Shown here: positions 35,501-47,500 of the stretch, piece by piece
How the letters are laid out: every line of letters begins with the position of its first letter
Numbering within the stretch: the stretch's first letter is position 1
From: Heterohyrax brucei
Taxonomy: Eukaryota; Chordata; Mammalia; Hyracoidea; Procaviidae
Direction of reading: 5' to 3'
NCBI GenBank assembly: GCA_028571685.1
Contig: CM053154.1
Coordinates: forward strand, 7,105,501-7,169,500
DNA: 64,000 bases
Translations under genes and position numbers: made by a program
Notes under the pieces: model-generated
What the model was told of the DNA's origin: nothing
Databases searched by the model: none
The model's input: the letters and a program-made list of their open reading frames with translations, nothing else

Positions 35501-38500
35501 GAGAGGGTCAGATGAACAGAGCCAGCTGCAGGATCCAGAGCCAGCTGCAGGATCCAGAGCCAGCAAAAGCCCAGAGCCGTGCCAGAATGTCCATTTATAC
35601 GTGATGCAGGCCTCTCCCCCAAGGAAACTCTCTTTTACCTGATTGGCTGCCCACCACAGACCTATTGTTCAGGTGATCACATTATGTCAAGCCTTGTCAC
35701 AGAGGTGATCAAACCATTATACCACTGCCAGACTACAGCTGCCAAACCACGGAGAGTCCTGGCACGCTGAGACACGTCTTAACCATCACAAGCCAAGTAC
35801 AGCAGCTGCCCAGCGCCTGCCTGGTCCCCCCAGAGGTGAGAAGTGTCTCAGGATCAACACGTCTGCTCACCTACAACACGTCTGTGTGGCACCAGGGTGC
35901 CAAGGCCCCCAATCTGGGAAGCTCTGCTCTAGTGTGAGAAGCAGGGACGGGTTGGGTTTTCTTTTTCTCACATTATATTCCGTGTGTCTAACAGGAAGCG
36001 TGGCCAAGGGAGGGTGTTCAGGAAGGCAGTGATGGAAGGAAGGCCCCCTCCCTGCTCCTGCCCGCTGCCTGCAGAGAGCCCGTGGATCTCACCTGGGATG
36101 TGCTGAGCTGCTTGCCCACCAGCGTTTACCTTTAGAAACAGAAAGCATTGGTTCAGGTTGTCAAACGGTGGACCAAAGGCACTGTGATGGCAAAACCAAA
36201 CCCACTGCCACTGAGTCAATTCTGACTCCTAGTGACACCACAGGACAGAGACCGGGCAGAGCGGAACTGGCCCATAGAGTCTCCAGGGAGCACCGGGTAG
36301 ATTCAAACTGCCGACCTTTGGTGAGCAGATGTAGCACTTAACCACTACGCCGCCTGGATGTCCTGCATGTGTGCTTCTCCAGGATTTATCTCGGTGGCTT
36401 TTGTGAACACAGACACAAGCACACACTCACACGGACAAGTGTGAGTATGTATGTATGCATGTGTGTGTATATATATAAGCACACAGAGATACAAGTACAC
36501 ACAGACACGTGTGAGTGTATGTATGTTTGTGTCTATGTGTGTATATATGTATATACATACATATGTACACTCACGTGTGTATGTGTAAGTGTACGCTTGT
36601 ATCTGTGTTCACAAAAGCCACTGAGATAAATAGTGGAGAAATCGGATGTCACAGTGGGTGTCTTGGGCTGCGTTATCTATATAAATATATGTAGAGAGAG
36701 GTTTATGCCAAGGAAATGGCTCATGCAGCTGTGGGGCCAGCGGTCCCAAACCCATGGGTGGGGTGGCAGGCTGGAGGCCTCTCCTGGCTCCCCGGGTTGT
36801 AGGGTTGATGAAGGAAGGATCAGCAGGTCAGCTGGCCCACAGGTCTGCGGAGGCTGGCGACTTCCAGAAGTGGCAGGTCAGACATCGAGCTGCTGGCTCC
36901 ACTCTCAAAACCCAGAGGCCAAGTCATGGCAAGCCAGATGCAGGATCTAGAGCAAGAGGAGGTCCACGTGTATGGGTATGGGCTGGGCCCCCCAGGGATC
37001 ACCCCTTGTATTAGCTGTGAGGGCGTGACGTGAGTTAGGCTGTGACTTAGTAAGGCGGTGACTCAAGACACACCTTGTTCTAAGCCTGCCTCCTAGAGGT
37101 TTTAAGATTTACAGCACGTAAAGTGGAGGGTGGTTACCCCATTCACAAAACGATAATCACTTCATATCACAAACAGGTAGTTGATTTACATAGGAGCAGG
37201 ACTCAGGGCTAAGCCAAGCTGAGGCAGAGCCCAAACCGTCACAGGAGATCCAGGGCAGTCCTCGGCTCTTAAACATCTGTTCAGTCTTGGGGCTTGCCTT
37301 TCGTGGGATGGCTTTATGGTGGAAACCCGAGTGTGGCAATTCTGACAGCCATACAGAAAACGACAATGACGTGCAGATATTTCTGCACCTTCCCTGAGTG
37401 TCAGGAACCCTGGTGGCACAGTCGTTCCAGCAGTCGACTGCCAGCCAGGAAGTCAGCTCTTGGGAAGCACGTGGCTCCGCAGGGAAGAGGTGGCAGTCTG
37501 CTGGGTGGGGCCAGACAGCCTTGGAGGCCCTGCGGGGCCGCCACGAGTGGGATCGCGTGGCAGCAGCGGGTGTCTGCAGGTCACACTCCACTCCTAAGGT
37601 GGAGGATGGCGTTCCACCAGGCAGGGCTGCAGAGCGTGTGCCCCTTTGCCGTGGCCGGAAAGTGGCTGCCTTCTGGCCATTGCAGGTTCTGCTGCCATCG
37701 GCTGTGGCTGCACTGCCTGATCCTGTCCTGGTTACAGCGTCCCTTCACAGTTGCCTGGTTGCTGGGACCCTGTTTTGTTTGTGTGTCCTTACCCAGTGCA
37801 GAGTCAGCAGCCACTCAGCATTGTTCACAGGGTGTGAGCGGTGGCAAGGGTCCACGGCTCTTGCAAAGGGCCCTGTAGATGGGATCAGACTACCTTTTGC
37901 TCCTCTTGGTGCTCTGTGCTCTGAGGAGGAGCGTGTCCATCATCGCTGACTTATGACCTGGGACAGGTCTGCTCACCGCTCTGTGCCTCAGTTTCCTCAT
38001 CTGTAAAATGGGGAGGGCTGATAACACCTGATTGCCTCCCAGGTTCTCGTGAGCATTAAGTAGGTTAGTGCACAGGACTAACCCAGATGGGGGACACTGG
38101 GTGTGTGTGAGCTGCCTTTGTCACGGTGAAGATACATTAAAACCAATCTCCTTTTCCAAATAGCTGTTTAAATCAGCACGTTTAAGCTTGGCTGTCGATT
38201 GTGGAAACTAATGGGCTACACTTGATGCCGTCGTTCTCACTGTCTTTGCGACCTCTTGGTGTCTACACTCGTGTTGGGCACATAACAAGCTCTGAGCCAA
38301 GCTGATCTGTATGCCGGATGCTATGTTTTAGACCCTGTTTATAAAACCATAGGTCTTTAAATTTTTTTTATGGCCTGAATATCCTGGACTCCTAAATATT
38401 GTATGCCTAAAATAGTCTTTCTGAATTAGATATAAAGGTAACTGTTAAGAAGTGACATGTAGATTTCAAATACTGGTGCTCTAGGAAACAGGTTTTAAGA

Positions 38501-41500
38501 GAATTTCTTAAATTCTCATGTAAGGTCAAACTTGATATGTATAATTTTAGAAAAGATTAATATCAATAAAATTTATGTCCTTAGCTTTGGGAAATTTAGT
38601 CTTAGGAATATAAAATAAAGCAACCACATTTTCTGCTGGCAATGAACGTGTAATATTTTTACATAATAATCAGTAACAGCATTTTCCTGAGCACTACACA
38701 TGAAATCTTAATAGCATAAAGGTAAGAAATCTATCTGTGTGATATGAGAAAATAAAATGAAGTTCCACATAGGAAGCTTCAGGATGGAGCTCCAAAAGGC
38801 GATTCCATAAGTGTTCTGGACTATTCTGAAAAGCCAGGCCCTGACGACTGAGTCTGGGAGAATCACTTAAGCCGTCGCCTTCTTCCGTCTTAGCTAAGCC
38901 CAGATGTGTTTACAGGACACTGCTGCCTCGTCCACCACACAGGGGTCTTTCTTATTGTAAGACTGGTGCTGAGAGGAGTGCTGGTCAGAAGCAAATAGAG
39001 GGCTAATTTCTAATGTTAGTTACAGAAGTAGCATAGACTACAATAATTTGTTTTTAGTCAAGAGGCACTAGTGACTTACATCATTGTATCCTACTAATTA
39101 ACCTTGGCGAAAAATGGTCTGAAGTCTCAATTTCACACACGTTGCTCTGCATCTCACACAAAGCACAGGGCTGCAGTTTCCAAGCTCATTCGCTTTTCTA
39201 AGCATGAGAGAGGGGATGATCAGCTGTTGAGTGCCGCTTACTTGGTAAGAATGGGATGCTCATAAGGATGACAAGAATGGCAGAGAGCAAAAAGCTGTCT
39301 GGTACTGGAGGATGGACGTGGACTTCACCACCAAAATCACGGAAGCCCAGGAAGCCATCCTCCCTAATTTCCCAGTAGCATCGGATACACGCACCTCTTC
39401 TGAACCACAGAGTCTCCCTTGAGGAGCCATTCTGAAGATGCACTGAGAAAACAGACACGTCAGTGTAAGGCCTAGCACACCTTGTCGGGTGCCATCGAGG
39501 CACTTCCAACTCATAGCGACCCTGTGAGCAACAGAATGAAACACTGCCCGGTCTCGTGCCACGTCCACAGTCGTTTCTGTGCTTATGCCCATCGTTACAG
39601 CTGCTGTGTCGGTCCATCTCGTCTGGGGTCTTCCTCTTTTTCACTGACCTTCCGCTCTACCAAGCATGATGTCCTTCTCCAGGAACTGATCCTCCCTGAC
39701 AACATGTCCAAAGTCTGCGAGACACCGTCTCTCCATCTGCTTCCCAAGAGCACTCTGGTTGGACTTCTTCCAGAAAAGATCTGCATGGTACACTCAGCAT
39801 TCTTCTTCAGTGCCACAATTCAAAGACATCAAGTCTTCTTCTGTCTTCTTTGTTCATGGTCCAGCTTTTGCATGCTTATGATAAAACTGAAAATACTATG
39901 GCTTGGGTGAGGTGCCCTTTAGTTTTCAAGGTGACATCTTCACTTTTCAATACTTTAAAAAGATCCTTGGCAGCAGATTTTCCCAATGCAATACATCCTT
40001 TGGTTTCTTGACTGCTGCTTCCATGGGTGTTGATTGTGGACCCGAGCAAAATGAAATCCTTGACAACCTCAGTCCTTTCTCCATTTATCATGATGTTGCT
40101 TAGGAAACCAGCTGTGAGGATTTTAGTTTTCTGGATGTTGAAGTGCAATCCATACTGAAGGTTGTGGTCCTTGATCTTCCTTAGTAAATGTTTCAAATCT
40201 TCTTTACTTCCAGCAAGTAAGGTCGTGTTGTTAATGCGTCGTCCTCCAATCCTGATGCCTGTTGTTCTTCGTAGAATCCAGCTTCTCAGATTATTTGCTT
40301 GGCATGCAGACTGAAAAGGTGCGGTGAAAGGATCCAACCCAGATGCACACCTTTCCTGACTTTAAACCATGCAATGTCCCCTTGTTCTGTTTGCATGAAT
40401 GCCTCTTGGTCCAGATATAGATTCCTTAACAGTGCAATTTAATGTTCTGGAATCCCCGTTCTCAGCAGTGTTCACCGTAATTTGTTATGATCCACACAGT
40501 CGAGTGCCTTTGCACAGTCAATGAAACACAAGTAAACATCTTTCTAGTATTCTCTGCTTTCAGCCAGGATCCGTCTGACATCAGCAGTGACATACCTGGC
40601 TCCACATTGTCTTCTGAACCAAGCCTGAATTTCTGGCAGTTCCTTGTCAATATACTGTTGCATTCACTTTTGAGTGATCTTGAGCAAAATTTTACTTGCC
40701 TGTGGTATTAATGATATTGTTTGGTAACTTCCACATTCATTTGGATCTGCTTTCTTTGGAATGGGCATAAATTTGGATCTCTTCCAGTCAGTTGGCCAGG
40801 TGGCTGTCCTCTGAATTTCCTGGCATAGACAAGTGAGCGCTCCCGGTGCTGCATCTGTTTATTGAAATATCCCAGTTGATATTCCATCAATTCCTGGAGC
40901 TTTGTTTTTTGCCAGTGCCTTCAGTGCAGCTTCGATTGCCTCCCTCAGTGCTATTGGTTCCTGATCGTATGCCACCTCTTCAAATGGCTGGGCATCGACC
41001 AGTTCTTTCGGGTGTAATGGCGCTGTGTATTCCTTCCACCTTCTTTTGACGCTCCCTGAGCCGTGTGCTATTTGTCCTGTAGAATGCTTCACTGTTGCAA
41101 CTCGAGGCTTGAATTTTTCTTCAGCTCTTTCAGCTTGAGAAATGCAGAATGTGCTCTTCCCTTCTGGTTTTCCATCTGTAGCTCTTTGCCCACATCATTG
41201 TAAGACTCTGTTTTGTCTTCTCAAGCTGCTCTTTGAAATCTTCTGTTTAGGTCTTCTACTTCATCATTCCTCCCTTTGCTTTACCTGCTCGACATTCAAG
41301 AGCAAGTTTCAGAGTCTCTTCTGGCATCCAATTTGGTCTTTCTTTCCTGTCTTTTTAATGACCTCTTGCTCTCTTCATGGCTGATGTCTGTGATGCCATT
41401 CCAAGTTTGTCTGGTGTTCAGTTGTTAGTGATCAGCATATCAAAGCTGCTCTTGAGATCGTCTTTAAACACAGGAGGGATATACTGAAGGTCATACTTGG

Positions 41501-44500
41501 CTCTTGTGGAATTGTTCTAATTGTTTTCCATTTCAGTTTGAATTTCCCTATTAGCAGTTGATGATCTGTGCCTCACTCAGCACCTGGTCTTGTTCTGACT
41601 GCTGGTGTGGAATTTTCCATCATCTTTTTCCACAGACGCAATTGATGTTAGGTTCCTGTGTGTGCCATCTGGTGAGTTCCATGTGTACAATCACCATTTG
41701 TGTTGGTTAAAGAAGGTGTTCACGATGTAAAAGGCATTAGTCTGGCAAAATTCTGTCATGCCATCTCCAGCATTATTTGTACCACCAAGGCCGTATTTTC
41801 CAACTACTATCCTTCTTCTTTGTTTTCAACTTTTCTATTCCAGTTACCAGTAATTACCATTGGATCTTGATTGCACGTTCAATCAATTTCAGACTGCAGA
41901 AGCTGTAAAAATCTTCAGTCTCTCTGTCTTAGGCCTTAGTGGTTGGTGTGTAAATTTGAATAATAGCCATATTAATGGGCCTTCCTTGTAGGCATATGGA
42001 TCTTGAAGTGTTCTTTTTGATGATGAATGCAACACCGTTCCTCTTCAACTTTGTCTTTCCCGGCATAGTAGACCATATGATTGTCAGGTTGAGGATCGCT
42101 AATACCAGTCCATTTCAGCTCACTAATGCCCAGGACACCAATGTTTATGCCTTCCATTTCATTTTTGACGATTTCTAATTTTCCTAGATTCATACTTCAT
42201 ACATTGCACGTTCTGATTATTAATGAATGTTTGCAGAAGAAATAGCTGCAGACATTGGCACACATAAGGAGCTCCATAAGTGTTTGTTTCCTTCTTTTTC
42301 TTTATTCCTAGAAGGGATAAGATAAGGACTGCCTGAGGCCCCCAAGACTGCCCCCGGGCCTGACACTTCTCTAGGAAGTCTTACAGGACTGGATGCGTGG
42401 TCTGAGATTGACTGCAGCACAGGATCCAGAGTGGGGTGGGGGGGGCAGAAGTCCAGAGATGCCAGGCCTCTCTGGGAGCCCCCTCGCCTGGAGCTATGTG
42501 GGATGTGTTCACTACCCCTAGCAGCTGGTGTGAAGTGTTATCTGCCAGGGAAGCTCCTGAGAGGTTCATGTCTCAGGATTTGAATTGGAGGCTGGTCAGG
42601 GTGGCCCCCTCTGTCTAGGACATACCCAAACTTCAGACCCCTGGAAGGAAAGCCGGTATCCACGTAAAGTGTGTTGTTTGTACTAACAGTTCAGGCACAG
42701 TGTGCCCATCGTAGCAGTTCTGAGGCAGGTGGACCCGTTCCGAAACAGAAGTTCCTTGCTGCCCGCCAAGGGCCACGCTGTAGGATTGATTTTCTCAAGG
42801 AGCAATGTAGATAAATAGGTAAATAGTGTCAGAAGAGGTTTGCTTGGCATGAACTGAAAAAATCCCGTGGAATCTCCAGCACATCTCCTCCACCGCCACC
42901 GAGCCCAGGAATGGTGGCTAGCTTGCATGCTGCCCTTAGATAAGCAGTACTTTTTAGACATTTGGTCAGTTAATACGTGCACCACATTTTAAACGTGTGG
43001 ACACATTTTGATCATGTCGCCTGCCACAGTGTACCACCAGCAGGCCCAGTAGTCAGCCAGCTGGGCCAGGAAGCTGAGTGGGAGAGCCGTCCCTGTGTGT
43101 GTATTTATTTATTTAACTATTTTATTGAGTATTTGATGAAAGCTTATATAGCAAATTAAGTTCCCCTTTAACAGTTTCTCCACATACCATTTAGGAACTC
43201 TGTGTAAACTTTCTGCATGGCGTCCACATTCTCACTGTCTCCTCTCTGATTGTTTTGTTTTCATATTCTTACTTCTGGCCTTCCTGACCTTCTCATTTTT
43301 GCTTTATGGAAAATGTTGACCATTTGGTCTCAATAGATTTTGGGTTTTATATATATGTATATATAAATATATATATACACACACATATATAAAACAAAAC
43401 AAAAAGGAACACAGTATATACAAGTATATGAAAGGAACACAGTACTCATGATTGATACTGCCTATGACTCAGTCTGTTACTGAGTTGAAAGGTGAGACCT
43501 TCTTGTGTTTTTCCTTGACCAGTATTTGTTTTGTCTACAGACCCGTCCGCTGAGGAAAGAGAAGGGAGAGTGACTAACATGACACGGGTTTTCTGTGATA
43601 CTACTTTTGTCAGCTCAGGGCAAGGGTTAAATGCAGTTTTAGTCAATATTCAGAATAAACATTTGGGGCTGAGTGCTTTAACCTGGGGTCCAGGGTTGGC
43701 CTTCAGAGGATCCATGAACCTACATAAACTTCTGTGCAAATAGTGTATTTTCTGTGTTTTGTGTCTAGAGAGTTTATCACCTTGAAGGAATCTGTGACCC
43801 AATAAGGATTTAGAGCTGCATAATTTAGAGAGAAGGACATAGGAAAGGCAGTTTTGTGGTTGTTGGGACATTTTTTGGTATGACTTTTCCTGTAAGTACT
43901 CTAAGTTTGGTGTTTCTTTTTTCTAGGTATTGTACCGATGACATGTTGCAGAGAGAAATGATGTCCAATCCTTTTCTGGGCAGCTATGGTGTCATCATCT
44001 TAGATGATATACATGAAAGAAGCATCGCGACTGATGTGTTAATTGGACTTCTGAAAGACGTTCTGCTGGCCAGACCAGAACTGAAGCTTATCCTTAACTG
44101 CTCGCCTTTGCTGGTCAGCAAACTCAGCTCTTACTATGGCAACGTGCCTCTTGTAGAAGTGAAACACCAGCACCCCGTGGAGGTGGTCTACCTTAGCGGG
44201 GCTCATAAGGAAGCTTTGGAGGCTATTCTGCGCCTTATCTTTGAAATTCACCACTCTGGTGAGAAGGGGGACGTGGTCGTCTTTCTGGCCTGTGAACAAG
44301 TAAGTAAGTAAGACTCTAACCTAACAGACATGGTTTGCTAATTAACTGTTTAAATGTTTACTTCCTTCATGCCTTGTGTTTGACACTTTAGAAGAAACAA
44401 CAGATAGGATCAAACCTGTGCTGTTGGTTACTGACATCTGCAAAGGGAATAAGAAAGTGTTTCTAAAATCACACGTGGTTCTGAAAACAAAGACTGGATG

Positions 44501-47500
44501 AGACATTTTGAGGAGTTTCTAGAAATGATCTACAGAGCCAGTTTCCATCCAGGTGCAGGGTGAAGGACGTGCTGCCCCAGGTGAAAAGCTGGAACTGTGA
44601 GCCATGAGGTGGGGCCTGTCAGTGGAGAGGGTGTATGCTGGCTCAGCACATTCATGGCAGCCTTGGTTGTACTGGACATCCATGGAGAGTGTGTTTACCG
44701 ACTCAGCACGCTTATGGCGGCCTTGGGTCATTCTCTACAGAGAAGGTGTGTGCTGGCTCAGCGTGCTCATGGTGTCTGCGGAGAAGGTGTGTGCTGGCTC
44801 AGCGTGCTCATGGTGTCTGCGGAGAAGGTGTGCGCTGACTCAGCGTGCTCATGGTGTCTCTGCGGAGAAGGTGTGCGCTGACTCAGCGTGCTCATGGTGT
44901 CTGCGGAGAAGGTGTGCTCTGACTCAGCGTGCTCATGGTGTCTGCGGAGAAGGTGTGCTCTGGCTCAGCGTGCTCATGGTGTCTCTGCGGAGAAGGTGTG
45001 CGCTGGCTCAGCGTGCTCATGGTGTCTGCGGAGAAGGTGTACGCTGACTCAGCGTGCTCATGGTGTCTGCGGAGAAGGTGTACGCTGACTCAGCGTGCTC
45101 ATGGTGTCTGCGGAGAAGATGTGCGCTGACTCAGCGTGCTCATGGTGTCTGCGGAGGCGGTGTACGCTGACTCAACACACTCATGGTGTCTCTATGGAGA
45201 AGGGGTATGCTGACTTGGCATGCTTATCGTGTCTCCATGGAGAAGGTAACTGCTGACTTCAACACCGTTGTGGCATCCTTGGGTTGATATTTCATTGGTG
45301 AAGCTGTGTACTGACTGAGCACAGCCGTGGCAGCCTTGGCTCAGTGTCTCCATGGAGAAGTTGCGTGCTGACTCAGCACTCCCGTGGCAGACCCCTGATG
45401 ATCAGGAGCATTTCTTGGAGATCAGGATGTAACCTAAGTACTTGGCAGACAGTTAAGTAACCAAGAATTAATCCCAAGTGTTCTTATATTAGTGAGTGGG
45501 GTAGTTAGGCAGGAAAAAAAAGTCATTCGCAGCATACCCAGAAGCCAGAAACCCCTCTCCCTGGATTGGGGCTTTTTTTCTTAAAAAAATGAATGAGAAA
45601 AATCTTTACTTGGATGTCTTGAAAAGTCTCTTCAAAAGAACTAAAACTATACAATTGAGCACCAGTTTTATTCTCAGTTAGATTTCGTTTATGTAGTGAA
45701 GGTCTCATTTGGGATACATTTTTCGTTTTTTTTAACTACAGCTATACTGGCCCTACGGCTTTCTCTGCTACTGTTAGCTGAATCTCAAAGCCTCCAGAAT
45801 ATCAAGAATGATGCAAACAAGGCACACATTACATGTTTTTTGTCAGCTGTGACCCCCTCGTTGTCTCGTCAGTGACCTACCCTCCTGTGTATGTGCATGC
45901 TATTTATGCAGGCACATTATTTAAAAAAAGAAAAAGTGTCGTTTTTCTCCTTAAAAACTCATTGCTTGGCCTTTTCCCCTACCGGTTTATCACTGCAGGG
46001 GTAAAGGCACCAGTCTTCAGATCATGACCCAAATTTGTAGTGGTTTCAGTGATTAAATGGAAACCCAACAGGAGGTTGTTTGACTGTGGCTGAGCCAGCA
46101 GATGGACACAGACAGGCCCTTCAGCTGTGTGCCCTAGCCTTTGCTTAAGTGTCCATGTGCTTTCCAAGAGTTTGGTTTTGTATTCAAATCGTAAAGGAGG
46201 ATTGGACCTCCTACCTTTAGGGACTTTAGATGGTATTCTTATAATGTAGTATCTTAGTCATCTGGTGCTGCTCTAACAGAAATACCATGAATGGATGACT
46301 TTAACAAAGCAAAGTTTATTAAGCAGTCCAGTGGGCTGCAAGTCCAAATTCAGGGTGTCCACTCCAGGGGAAGGCTTTCCCTCTTTGTCGGCTCTGGAGG
46401 AAGGTCCATGTGTTGTGTCAGTCTTTCTTTGGTCTGAGAGCATCTAGGCACAGAAACCTTAGGTCCAAAGGACATCCTCTGCTCTCAGTGCTGCTTGCTT
46501 GATGGTATGGAGTCTCCTAGTGCTCTGCTTCCTTCCCTTTCCTTTTACATCTTGTGGGATAAAAGGATAAAAGGTGATGCAAACCGCATGCCAGGGAGAT
46601 TCCCTTCACGTTGGAGCAGGGATATGACCTTAGGAAGGGTATTACAGTCCCATCCTAATCCTCTCTGATGTAATCCAGTGTGGTAACCACAGGCAGAGAT
46701 TAGGATTTACAGCATAGGAAAATCACAAAACAGAGGACAATCACAAAATGCTGGGAATCATGGCCCAGCCAAATTGCTACACGTGTTTTTTAGGGGGATA
46801 CAGTTCAATCCATGACACTTAGATTTTATGTTTCCTAGAATCTGAAACGGATAATAATAAGTACAGCATGTTATTTTTGGTGTGAGCGTATAGAGTATGT
46901 ATGTTCTTTTGACTTGTGAGTGAACTGAATCTTCTCCTAACGGCAGTGACTCAGTCTGTCTTGTCATTCCCTGAGTAAAACTTTTGCATGGTCCAAGACG
47001 TTCAGGAAAGTCCTGGTCCTGGGTAAAGTAATCGAGTGATTAAGAAGCTAGCAGAAGGACTCATGAAAACAAGAAGGGAAGAACAGCAAAATTTGAAGTC
47101 TAAACACAATAAAGTTAGAATTGCCAGGTGAAAAGAGGACATTTTCTGCAAAAAGCAGTCAGATACAGCAAAAATGCCAAAGTGGGCTTTTGAAAAATAA
47201 AGCTCACAGCTAAACTGGAGTTTGGGCAGTTTTTGGTTAGTAAAAGTTTTGTATCAGCTCTGATTAATGGCCTAGCGACTTTGAATTGTCCGACTTCAGA
47301 TGATGCATTTTTAGGTAGGCTGATGGTGGACACAAAGGCTGCAGGACTGAGAACGTGGTAGGATCTTCCTTGAAGTCAAGCTGAAAAGACATTTCCTGTT
47401 GCGAACCATCAGTATTGCTGTCTTAAAATTTTGAAAGTAGAAATTCAGTGACAGTGATAACATGTCTCTAGTCCACTGAGAAGGAGGACGTGTGCTTCCG

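Larger units (their letters stand above)
34416..43926 (+). other. DHX32: DHX32 intron after coding exon 2
   Basis: It holds an L2 piece, two related medium repeats, the long palindrome, a MIR and the RTE element. Between 38.12 and 39.47 kb and between 42.22 and 43.09 kb I see nothing I can name. 43.09-43.42 kb is AT-rich and ends in a TA/CA microsatellite. Confidence 0.7.

Noticed and set aside
44597..45129. Several overlapping open frames with repeated Cys/Ser/Trp-rich peptides
   Set aside because: They are frames through the 41/43-bp minisatellite; the unit is not a multiple of three and each frame just drifts until a flank stop.
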